Below are positions 1 to 5,137 of a stretch of DNA of 10,404 bases, one piece after another (within the stretch, counting starts at the first letter, position 1; each line of letters opens with the position of its first letter). A program made the translations under genes and the position numbers. The notes beneath the pieces are model-generated. The model made no database searches. It saw only the letters and a program-made list of their open reading frames with translations, and was not told the DNA's origin. This stretch comes from Bacteroidales bacterium (GTDB lineage: Bacteria; Bacteroidota; Bacteroidia; Bacteroidales; JAOZMU01): assembly GCA_029934165.1 (NCBI GenBank), contig JAOZMU010000073.1:1-10404 (forward strand), read 5' to 3'.

Positions 1-11
1 AAGCTAACTGG

Positions 12-539
12 TTAAGTAACAGGGGTGTCCAACTTTAGACTGGTAGCCAAAACATCTGGCAGCCCGAAAAGATGTAAACCAAAAGATGTGATTTTGTCTT
101 CGATGTGTGTTATGGCAATATAAGCCTGAAAAACTGATACTTGCTTGATAGATTTTGAAAAACCAATCCAATCGTGAGCCGAGTGAATGATTCCTGAATT
201 TTCGACTTTAATACCCAAACCACCGCGACGCATCAATGCTGCTCCTGCTTTTATGAGTTGCTGCAAATCGGTTTCTTTTTCTGCTTTGCCGACAAGATAA
301 ACAGTAAACGAAAACCTTTTACTCTCATTAATATCTTCTTGTTTTGCGTATTCTTCGCCAGAATAGATGTAGGCATTCATCAAAATATCATCGTAAGGTA
401 AAAAAACGGTTTCAAAAGATTTCTTGCCAGAGCTTTCGCTCAACAAATTTTTCTCATATTTATAATTGTCCTGAACTGGATTATCAATCAGCTCAGTTTC
501 GTTTTTCCATTTTCCGGGAACGCTTATTATTATCTCCAT
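12..539 (-). CDS. Uncharacterised protein, 175 residues
   Basis: I do not recognise this protein. From the ATG at 539-537 it is a soluble-looking 175-residue product with no signal peptide or membrane segment. It begins MEIIISVPGKW. The most distinctive parts are AGAALMRRGGLGIKVENSG (about residues 98-116 from this ATG), the following IIHSAHDW, and GLHLFGLPDV near the C-terminus. The frame can be extended 10 codons upstream to a TTG at 569, but those codons run into the intergenic repeat that starts at 568, so I prefer the ATG. The stop (TAA) is at 14-12, close to the window edge. The ending LKLDTPVT just after the FGLPDV motif is abrupt, so a C-terminal truncation is possible but cannot be shown. 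I have a weak impression of resemblance to DUF4261-type proteins, not strong enough to name it. It is the last gene of the minus-strand run, 206 bp downstream of thyA. Confidence 0.7.
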   Translation of the reverse strand: MEIIISVPGKWKNETELIDNPVQDNYKYEKNLLSESSGKKSFETVFLPYDDILMNAYIYSGEEYAKQEDINESKRFSFTVYLVGKAEKETDLQQLIKAGAALMRRGGLGIKVENSGIIHSAHDWIGFSKSIKQVSVFQAYIAITHIEDKITSFGLHLFGLPDVLATSLKLDTPVT

Positions 540-567
540 AGTTGTAAAATTCTGAAATGCAAATAAC

Positions 568-665
568 AAGTAAGTACTCTTACAAAAGTTCTTACGCTTT
601 TTATTAACCTAAGTTGTTAATTCACAGCTTAAATGTTTCATAAAAAATAGGTCTTAGACCTTAAT
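568..665 (+). repeat. Intergenic repeat R1, copy A
   Basis: About 97 bp shared with 1809-1905 (inverted) and 3463-3560 (same orientation). Diagnostic blocks in order are TACAAAAGTT, CTTTTTATTAAC, TTAATTCACAGCTTAAA, TTTCATAAAAAATAGG and GGTCTTAGACCTTAAT. It begins with a small hairpin, GTAAG(570-574)-TACT-CTTAC(579-583). It lies in the 206-bp gap between the start of the unrecognised gene and the end of thyA. Its right side continues into a 35-bp sequence (670-704) that reappears inverted at 3367-3400. It has no coding capacity. Confidence 0.85.
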
Positions 666-669
666 ACTC

Positions 670-704
670 ATGTTACAAAATTTATTGGACTAAGTTATTT
701 TTTT
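670..704 (+). repeat. ~35-bp inverted repeat, arm 1 (partner 3367-3400)
   Basis: The first 20 bases (670-689, ATGTTACAAAATTTATTGGA) are the exact reverse complement of 3381-3400. After one unpaired base (C690) the match continues for 14 more bases, 691-704 against 3367-3380. The sequence directly follows R1 copy A. The partner directly precedes the region leading into R1 copy C. This suggests that both are terminal inverted repeats of one element family, one copy keeping its right end and the other its left end. Confidence 0.75.
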
Positions 705-745
705 ATTTTTTTTAAATCATTACTTATGTTTGTTGTTGTCTTGAT

Positions 746-1540
746 TCAAATTGCTATTTTGCCTTTTATGTGAAGATGCGATTCGTAATTTTTGATTGCA
801 ATATCACTAAACGTAAACTTAAAAATGCTTTTTATTTCTGGGTTTAGGCTTAATGTTGGCAATTTTTTAGGCTTGCGCGTCAATTGTAATTTGACCTGCT
901 CGATGTGATTTGAGTAAATATGCGCATCGCCTAAAGTATGAATAAACTCATGAGCTTCTAAATCGCAAACTTGCGCTATCATCTTGACTAACAAAGCATA
1001 AGAAGCAATATTAAAAGGAACACCAAGAAAAATATCTGCACTACGTTGGTATAGCTGGCAGGATAATTTGCCGTTGTTGACATAAAACTGAAAAAGTGCG
1101 TGGCAAGGCGGAAGCGACATTTGCTCTATTTGCGCCGGATTCCACGCAGAAACAATGTGCCGACGCGAGTTTGGCGTGTTTTTTATCGAAAGGATTACGT
1201 TTGAAATTTGGTCTATTGGGCTGCCATTTGTTCCTGCCCATTTGCGCCACTGTTGCCCATAAACAGGACCTAAATCGCCGTTTTCATCTGCCCATTCGTC
1301 CCATATTTTTACTTTGTTATCTTGCAAGTATTTTATATTTGTGTCGCCAGACAAAAACCATAAAAGCTCATGAAAAATTGAACGAGTGTGCAGTTTTTTT
1401 GTCGTCAGCAACGGAAATCCTTTGCACAAATCGAAACGCATTTGGTATCCGAATACGCTGATTGTTCCAGTGTTAGTGCGGTCTTGCTTTATGTTTCCGT
1501 TTACCAGAACGTGGTCGAGAAGTTCGAGATATTGCTTCAT
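746..1540 (-). CDS. thyA: Thymidylate synthase
   Basis: Cytosolic enzyme that methylates dUMP to dTMP, using 5,10-methylene-tetrahydrofolate as both carbon donor and reductant (EC 2.1.1.45). The 264-residue product has exactly the length of E. coli ThyA, and its key residues fall at the E. coli positions. Arg21 and Arg126/Arg127 (in NSRRHIV) bind phosphate. Cys146 in LPPCHALFQF is the nucleophile. Glu58, Trp80, Tyr94, Asp169, Asn177, His207 and Tyr209 are all present. The C-terminus ends IKGKIAI, close to the usual closing tail. The ATG at 1540 is the first in frame and matches the family N-terminus (MKQYLELL). No dihydrofolate reductase gene follows; the next gene downstream is unrecognised and 206 bp away. 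R1 repeats A and B bracket the gene in inverted orientation, and the MITE-like element at 1602-1790 begins 62 bp upstream of the start. Confidence 0.98.
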   Translation of the reverse strand: MKQYLELLDHVLVNGNIKQDRTNTGTISVFGYQMRFDLCKGFPLLTTKKLHTRSIFHELLWFLSGDTNIKYLQDNKVKIWDEWADENGDLGPVYGQQWRKWAGTNGSPIDQISNVILSIKNTPNSRRHIVSAWNPAQIEQMSLPPCHALFQFYVNNGKLSCQLYQRSADIFLGVPFNIASYALLVKMIAQVCDLEAHEFIHTLGDAHIYSNHIEQVKLQLTRKPKKLPTLSLNPEIKSIFKFTFSDIAIKNYESHLHIKGKIAI

Positions 1541-1601
1541 TTTATTATCTGTAAATCATTATTTTTACACGATTTGAAATAAAAGTAATATAATTGATTT
1601 G

Positions 1602-1790
1602 TTATACGACCTGTGTAATAAAAAGAACCTTACATAATTCAGAAAATATAGCTAATTTAAGATTAAACATATATTTTTAAATAGCAGATATTCAACATTA
1701 TAGATGTTTGATAATATTTAAAGTCGATAATAAAATAATCCAAAATTGATTATTTATGTGATATTAAATTTTTATTGCACAGGTCGATAA
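1602..1790. mobile_element. MITE-like element, ~189 bp, with ~22-bp terminal inverted repeats
   Basis: The left end (1602-1624, TTATACGACCTGTG then TAATAAAAA) and the reverse complement of the right end (1769-1790, TTATCGACCTGTG then CAATAAAAA) agree at 21 of 22 positions, with one extra base on the left. The middle carries an AT-rich hairpin centred near 1701 (AACAT-tatag-ATGTT with imperfect extension), so the element is close to a full-length imperfect palindrome. It has no open frame, which fits a non-autonomous miniature element. I see no clear target-site duplication; TA is possible but uninformative in such AT-rich DNA. An internal GTCGATAAT at 1723-1731 repeats the right-end sequence at 1783-1791. 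Confidence 0.55.
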
Positions 1791-1808
1791 TTTTGTCCAA
1801 AGTCTAAT

Positions 1809-1905
1809 TTAAGGTCTTAGACCTATTTTTTATGAAACATTTTAGCTGTGAATTAGCAACTTACGTTAATAAAAAAGCAGAAGAACTTTTGTAAGAATAC
1901 TTAGT
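1809..1905 (-). repeat. Intergenic repeat R1, copy B (inverted)
   Basis: The reverse complement matches copies A and C across their whole length, including TTACAAAAGTTCTT, TTTTTATTAACGTAAGTTGC, TAATTCACAGC, ATGTTTCATAAAAAATAGG and GGTCTTAGACCTTAA. It shares AACGTAAGTTGCTAATTCAC with copy C but AAATGTTTCATAAAAAATAGG with copy A, so the three are divergent family members, not recent duplicates. Its GGTCTTAGACC end points toward thyA and lies 18 bp from the MITE-like element. Confidence 0.85.
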
Positions 1906-2030
1906 AATGGAAAATTAATAATTTTACTTACGCCTGATTTAGCTTTAGTTAGGAATTTTAATGGCTTACTTTATTAAATTCATTTTACTTAAAAGGTTTT
2001 TACAAATATAAAATATCGGTAACATTGTGG

Positions 2031-3296
2031 TTACTTTCTGCGAAATTTAGAGGAAGTATGTCGTGAAGTTTTCTTGTTTTTTTGTGCAAAAAACTCTTGC
2101 TTTCGCTTTTGTTTTTCTTTTTCCCACTCTTTTTTCTCTGATACGTTCATTGCCTTTTCGGTTTGTGGAAACGGATTGTTTTCAACAACTTTAATCTGTT
2201 TTCGGATAAGTTTTTCGATGTCTTTTACGAAAGCATTTTCTTCTGGCTCGCAAATAGAAATGGCTGTTCCTTCTTCGCCAGCACGACCAGACCGACCAAT
2301 GCGATGCACATAAGTTTCTGCAATATTGGGTATATCATAATTTATTACGTGCTTTAGCTTGTCTATATCGATGCCACGCGCAGCAATATCTGTTGCAACT
2401 AACACTCTGATTTCTCGTGCCTTAAACTGCATTAACGCTTTTTGGCGTTGGTTTTGTGTTTTTGCTCCATGAATTGCCGCCGATTTTATCTTCTTTTTCT
2501 GAAGGCTACGCACGATTTTATCGGCTCCGTGTTTTGTTCTCGAAAACAATAATACTTGGGTAATATCTTTATTATCAAGTATATGCAGGAGCAAATCTTT
2601 CTTGTCTTTCCGGTTCGTAAAGTACAAAAATTGCCTTATAGTCTGTGCAGTAGAAGAAACCGGGCTAACTTCAACTTTCTTAGGATTGCTAAGTATTTTT
2701 CGGGATAGCTCAATGATATTCTTAGGCATTGTTGCCGAGAAAAATAGCGATTGCCTATCTTCTGGCAATTTTGCAATAATCTTTCGTATATCGTGAATAA
2801 ACCCCATGTCTAACATTCTGTCTGCCTCATCGAGAACAAAATATTCGATGTTTTTCAGGCTTATAAATCCTTGATTAATAAGGTCGAGCAGTCTTCCTGG
2901 TGTTGCAACCAAAACATCGACACCGCGCCGTAGTGCATTTGTTTGCGGACCTTGTGGCACTCCACCAAAGATAACAGTGTTTTTTATGCCTGTGTATTTT
3001 CCGTAAGTAGAAAAACTTTCTTCTATCTGAATTGCCAATTCTCGCGTGGGAGTAATTACTAATGCCTTAATTTTCTGCGAGTTGCTTTTTTGTCGCCTGT
3101 CAAGAAAAAGATGTTGTAAAATAGGGATTGCAAAAGCCGCAGTTTTTCCTGTTCCTGTTTGGGCACTGCCCATAATATCATTTCTTTTAAGTATCAGCGG
3201 AATAGCCTTTGCCTGAATTGCTGTTGGCTCTGAGTATTTTTCCTCTTTCAAGGCTTTTGTTATTGGGGTAATAATTTCTAAATCGTCAAACCTCAT
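2031..3296 (-). CDS. DEAD-box ATP-dependent RNA helicase (RhlE-like)
   Basis: ATP-driven RNA unwinding or remodelling in the cytosol, probably in ribosome assembly or RNA decay. All core motifs are present in the 421-residue protein: Phe3 plus Gln28 (Q motif), AQTGTGKT 45-52 (Walker A), PTRELA 83-88, GG 111-112, TPGR 132-135, DEAD 156-159 (Walker B), SAT 187-189, LLFSRTK 249-255, ATDIAARGID 301-310 and HRIGRSGR 331-338. Two RecA-like domains occupy about 1-205 and 215-365. The tail from about 380 is very rich in Lys and Arg and ends SSKFRRK, a typical non-specific RNA-binding extension. The order and the short tail fit the RhlE/DeaD-like enzymes common in Bacteroidota; the exact paralogue cannot be fixed. 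The ATG at 3296 gives the expected short N-terminus before the Q motif. The gene is isolated by long repeat-filled gaps on both sides. Confidence 0.96.
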   Translation of the reverse strand: MRFDDLEIITPITKALKEEKYSEPTAIQAKAIPLILKRNDIMGSAQTGTGKTAAFAIPILQHLFLDRRQKSNSQKIKALVITPTRELAIQIEESFSTYGKYTGIKNTVIFGGVPQGPQTNALRRGVDVLVATPGRLLDLINQGFISLKNIEYFVLDEADRMLDMGFIHDIRKIIAKLPEDRQSLFFSATMPKNIIELSRKILSNPKKVEVSPVSSTAQTIRQFLYFTNRKDKKDLLLHILDNKDITQVLLFSRTKHGADKIVRSLQKKKIKSAAIHGAKTQNQRQKALMQFKAREIRVLVATDIAARGIDIDKLKHVINYDIPNIAETYVHRIGRSGRAGEEGTAISICEPEENAFVKDIEKLIRKQIKVVENNPFPQTEKAMNVSEKKEWEKEKQKRKQEFFAQKNKKTSRHTSSKFRRK

Positions 3297-3366
3297 CGGT
3301 TAATATTTAAGTTTCTAATTTTGATGTATTCTAATATTTAAGTGTCCGCACTTTTTAAGTAAATTG

Positions 3367-3400
3367 AAAAAAATAACTTATCCAATAAATTTTGTAACAT
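3367..3400 (-). repeat. ~35-bp inverted repeat, arm 2 (partner 670-704)
   Basis: Positions 3381-3400 (TCCAATAAATTTTGTAACAT) are an exact 20-base reverse complement of 670-689. Positions 3367-3380 extend the match after a single-base indel. It lies 70 bp upstream of the helicase start, so it may also fall in that gene's leader or promoter region. Confidence 0.75.
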
Positions 3401-3412
3401 AAATATTATCTG

Positions 3413-3462
3413 GCGTAAGCTAATTCGTAATTCACTAAGCATGGTTTGTTCATAAAAAATTT
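3413..3462 (+). repeat. Degenerate partial R1-like repeat
   Basis: GCGTAAGCTAATTC, AATTCAC-TAAGC and GTTCATAAAAAATTTAG follow the same order as the central blocks of R1 (CGTAAGTTGCTAATTCAC, AGCTTAAA, TTTCATAAAAAATAGG), with insertions and mismatches. It immediately precedes R1 copy C in the same orientation, like a decayed tandem copy. The alignment is by eye and imperfect. Confidence 0.4.
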
Positions 3463-3560
3463 AGTAAGTACTTTTACAAAAGTTTGTCTGCTTTTTATTA
3501 ACGTAAGTTGCTAATTCACAGCTTAAACGTTTCCTGAAAAAATAGGTCTTAGACCTTAAT
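3463..3560 (+). repeat. Intergenic repeat R1, copy C
   Basis: Same orientation as copy A and opposite to copy B, ending in GGTCTTAGACCTTAAT. It shares GTAAGTAC, TTACAAAAGTT, GCTTTTTATTAAC and AATTCACAGCTTAAA with copy A. Copies B and C bracket the helicase gene as an inverted pair. After the near-palindrome, a second TTAGACTTT (3569-3577) resembles the TTAGACTTT found beyond the same end of copy B. Confidence 0.85.
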
Positions 3561-3600
3561 TGTTGTCTTAGACTTTTTAGGATTATGTTTTTTTCGTTTT

Positions 3601-3794
3601 GTCAAATCGCTGGCTACAAAGGCGTTTTGCGGCAGGGATTGTAGCGGTAGCTCGGTGTGTCGGTATGCGATTTTTGGCGCGGTTTGGCGAGCGACCGATA
3701 GGAAGCTCCGCTAAAACGCTTTTGCCAAAAACGCATGGCGGCACACCGACTACAAGCGAAAAGCCCACGAGCCGCCCAAAAAAAGCTGTTTGTC
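3601..3794. repeat. GC-rich, near-palindromic intergenic element, ~194 bp (family R2, copy 1)
   Basis: Clearly GC-richer than its surroundings. Arms 3651-3678 and 3724-3750 are reverse complements at 23 of 28 aligned positions (for example TCGGTGTG and TTTTTGGC). Inside them 3679-3692 pairs imperfectly with 3705-3719, leaving a loop at 3693-3704. The outer ends GTCAAATCGCT (3601-3611) and AGCTGTTTGTC (3784-3794) are also imperfect inverted repeats. An alternative fold pairs 3618-3632 with 3708-3723 (15 bp, one G-T pair, one bulged T), so two exclusive hairpins are possible. The unpaired-looking GCGGCAGGGATTG and AGCGGTAGCT are the parts best conserved in the second copy at 10289-10404. Bacteroidota intergenic DNA often carries repeats with a GCAGGGATTG core, which is recalled knowledge and not tested here. 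Confidence 0.7.
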
Positions 3795-3905
3795 ATTAAG
3801 TTGTTGTTTATGAGCGCAAAAACACGTATAATGATTATCATAGGGGCTAAAGACGCAGGCTTAATAGATGTGTTGGTTGTTTTTACGTGCCTGCTTATTT
3901 GTTTG

Positions 3906-4877
3906 CTATGATATTTCTGCTTTTTGGTGTTTGGTGCTTTTTTTCGCTAACCTATCGAATATCAGGATAACTGCCATGCCGGCAATGGCTAATAGAATTG
4001 CGTATAAAACCTGTGGTTCGTTGCTTGCAATTAATTCATTTGAAGGTAGTTCGCTGTACTGGGCTGGCAAAACATTTGATTGGTCTAGTGGAACTTTGTC
4101 GCCGTGGCTATTTACGCAAGAAATGGTTTGTTTCCAAGGCCAGACTTTGTTCAACGAGCCAATCATAAAACCTGCAAGAACAGCTATTGTGTTGTTTTTA
4201 AAGTTTTTAAGTAACCATGACAGTAAATTGGAAAAACTCAACAACCCAACAACGGCACCTATTGAAAAAACTGCAATGACATCTATTTTCATTCCGCTTA
4301 ATGCTCCAAGAATAAAGGCATATTTGCCCAGCAAAACTAAAATAAAACTACCCGAAATGCCGGGAAGAATCATTGCGCAAATGGCAATAGTACCAGACAG
4401 AAATATAAATCCGTAGTTTTCTGGCGTTTGCGCTGGTGTTGTGGCGGTAATAAAAAAGGCAATTACAATTCCTAAAAGCATTGATACGATGGAAGAAAGA
4501 TTCCAATTGTCTATCGTACGCGCTATGTAAATTGCCGATGCTACAATCAAACCAAAGAAAAACGACCAGATTAGAACTGGCTGTGTTTCAAGTAGGAATT
4601 TTAGACCAACTGCTAAAGTTAATACGCTGGTGAGAATACCCATAAAAATGGCGAGTAAAAAATTGCCATTTACATTTTTCCAAAAAGCAGGAATACCTTC
4701 GCTGAAGAGAGATTTTGCAGAATTGATATTTATTGCTTTAATGGAATTAATCAATTCCTCGTATATGCCTGATATAAAAGCGATTGTACCTCCAGAAACA
4801 CCAGGGACAACATCGGCAGCTCCCATTGCCATTCCCTTGAAATAGATTGCAAGATAGTCTTTTATTGTACGTTTCAT
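3906..4877 (-). CDS. DUF368 (PopT-like) polyprenyl-phosphate transporter
   Basis: Polytopic inner-membrane protein of 323 residues in the DUF368 family. Members of this family (PopT) are now known to return undecaprenyl phosphate, the lipid carrier for peptidoglycan and surface polysaccharides, to the cytoplasmic face. The family signature is duplicated: VVPGVSGGT at residues 23-31, in a GMAMGAADVVPGVSGG context, and ILPGISGSF at 170-178, fitting an internally repeated fold. Hydrophobic segments lie at about 73-95, 100-120, 128-145, 157-190, 198-222, 229-241 and 288-308. GFMIGSLNKVWPWK (236-249) is another family hallmark. A polar loop at about 250-287 precedes the last helix, and the tail is basic then acidic. 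The ATG at 4877 gives the usual N-terminus. It stands 260 bp from pncB and 609 bp from the helicase gene, so it is probably its own unit. Family assignment is firm; the transport role here is inferred. Confidence 0.93.
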   Translation of the reverse strand: MKRTIKDYLAIYFKGMAMGAADVVPGVSGGTIAFISGIYEELINSIKAININSAKSLFSEGIPAFWKNVNGNFLLAIFMGILTSVLTLAVGLKFLLETQPVLIWSFFFGLIVASAIYIARTIDNWNLSSIVSMLLGIVIAFFITATTPAQTPENYGFIFLSGTIAICAMILPGISGSFILVLLGKYAFILGALSGMKIDVIAVFSIGAVVGLLSFSNLLSWLLKNFKNNTIAVLAGFMIGSLNKVWPWKQTISCVNSHGDKVPLDQSNVLPAQYSELPSNELIASNEPQVLYAILLAIAGMAVILIFDRLAKKSTKHQKAEIS

Positions 4878-4913
4878 AATTTCAGTTTATGTTTTTTTGT
4901 GCAAGCCGAATTA

Positions 4914-4973
4914 TAAAATATCTAAATTTTCTGCTTGCCCTAATTTTTTGAGCGCGCTAAAGTATCTAAATTT
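4914..4973 (-). promoter_or_regulatory. Paired 16-bp direct repeats upstream of the PopT-like gene
   Basis: TAAAATATCTAAATTT (4914-4929) and TAAAGTATCTAAATTT (4958-4973) differ at one base and are 44 bp apart, close to four helical turns. They lie 37-96 bp upstream of the gene's ATG, where a promoter or operator would be expected. The first copy sits inside a GCAAGC(4901-4906)/GCTTGC(4933-4938) inverted repeat. The sequence is AT-rich, so chance remains possible, and no regulator is recognised. Confidence 0.35.
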
Positions 4974-4997
4974 ATTCAATTATAGGTGTGTCATGAA

Positions 4998-5092
4998 GGC
5001 TCAGTTTATAAAAAAATTCTAATTAGGTTTTTAAATTGTCTGAACTACAAATTACGTTGATAAATTTCTGACTGGCTTTTTTATTCTGAGCC
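4998..5092. repeat. ~95-bp inverted-repeat element between pncB and the PopT-like gene
   Basis: GGCTCAG (4998-5004) pairs with CTGAGCC (5086-5092). After a small asymmetric bulge, ATAAAAAA (5008-5015) pairs with TTTTTTAT (5077-5084). The ~60-nt interior is AT-rich and not coding. On the minus strand the hairpin follows the pncB stop by about 45 nt. The run that follows the GC-rich arm is A-rich, so it is a poor intrinsic terminator. A small miniature element or an mRNA 3'-end stabilising hairpin fits better. Confidence 0.5.
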
Positions 5093-5137
5093 ACGCCGAT
5101 GCAATGGCTCTACGGTGGTTTCATTGCAAATGGTTTG

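Larger units (their letters stand above)
1541..2030. other. 490-bp intergenic region between thyA and the helicase gene
   Basis: Very AT-rich with no credible gene on either strand. It holds the MITE-like element (1602-1790), R1 copy B (1809-1905, inverted) and an AT-rich spacer (1906-2030). In the spacer, the reverse complement of about 1920-1950 (around GGCGTAAG) weakly resembles the sequence just before R1 copy C. A 5-bp hairpin, GTAAC(2019-2023)/GTTAC(2030-2034), overlaps the helicase stop codon. It has no T-tract and I do not call it a terminator. I found no TTG/TAnnTTTG promoter pair for thyA. Confidence 0.7.
3297..3905. other. 609-bp intergenic region between the helicase and PopT-like genes
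   Basis: This is the longest non-coding stretch and is largely repeat-derived. In order it holds 70 bp of AT-rich helicase leader, the inverted-repeat arm 3367-3400, a degenerate R1-like stretch 3413-3462, R1 copy C 3463-3560, the GC-rich palindromic element 3601-3794 and a unique segment 3795-3905. Short frames of 60-75 codons exist on both strands through the palindromic element, but they follow from its low stop-codon content and look like no protein. In the last segment, GCAGGC(3855-3860)/GCCTGC(3889-3894) could pair downstream of the PopT-like gene, but the 28-nt loop and lack of a T-tract make a terminator doubtful. Confidence 0.7.

Noticed and set aside
691..714. T-rich run after thyA as a terminator tract
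   Set aside because: The T-run is on the plus strand, whereas thyA is transcribed on the minus strand where it reads as A; no plus-strand gene ends here.
1096..1461. Plus-strand frame of 121 codons inside thyA
   Set aside because: Antisense to a fully intact thyA with all catalytic residues.
3583..3841. Overlapping frames of 61-75 codons on both strands within the GC-rich element
   Set aside because: They lie inside the palindromic repeat, overlap each other on both strands, have skewed composition and resemble no protein; the second repeat copy does not preserve a frame.
3868..4416. Plus-strand frame of 182 codons
   Set aside because: It is antisense to the DUF368 gene, whose conserved motifs identify the true frame; the plus-strand translation has no recognisable features.
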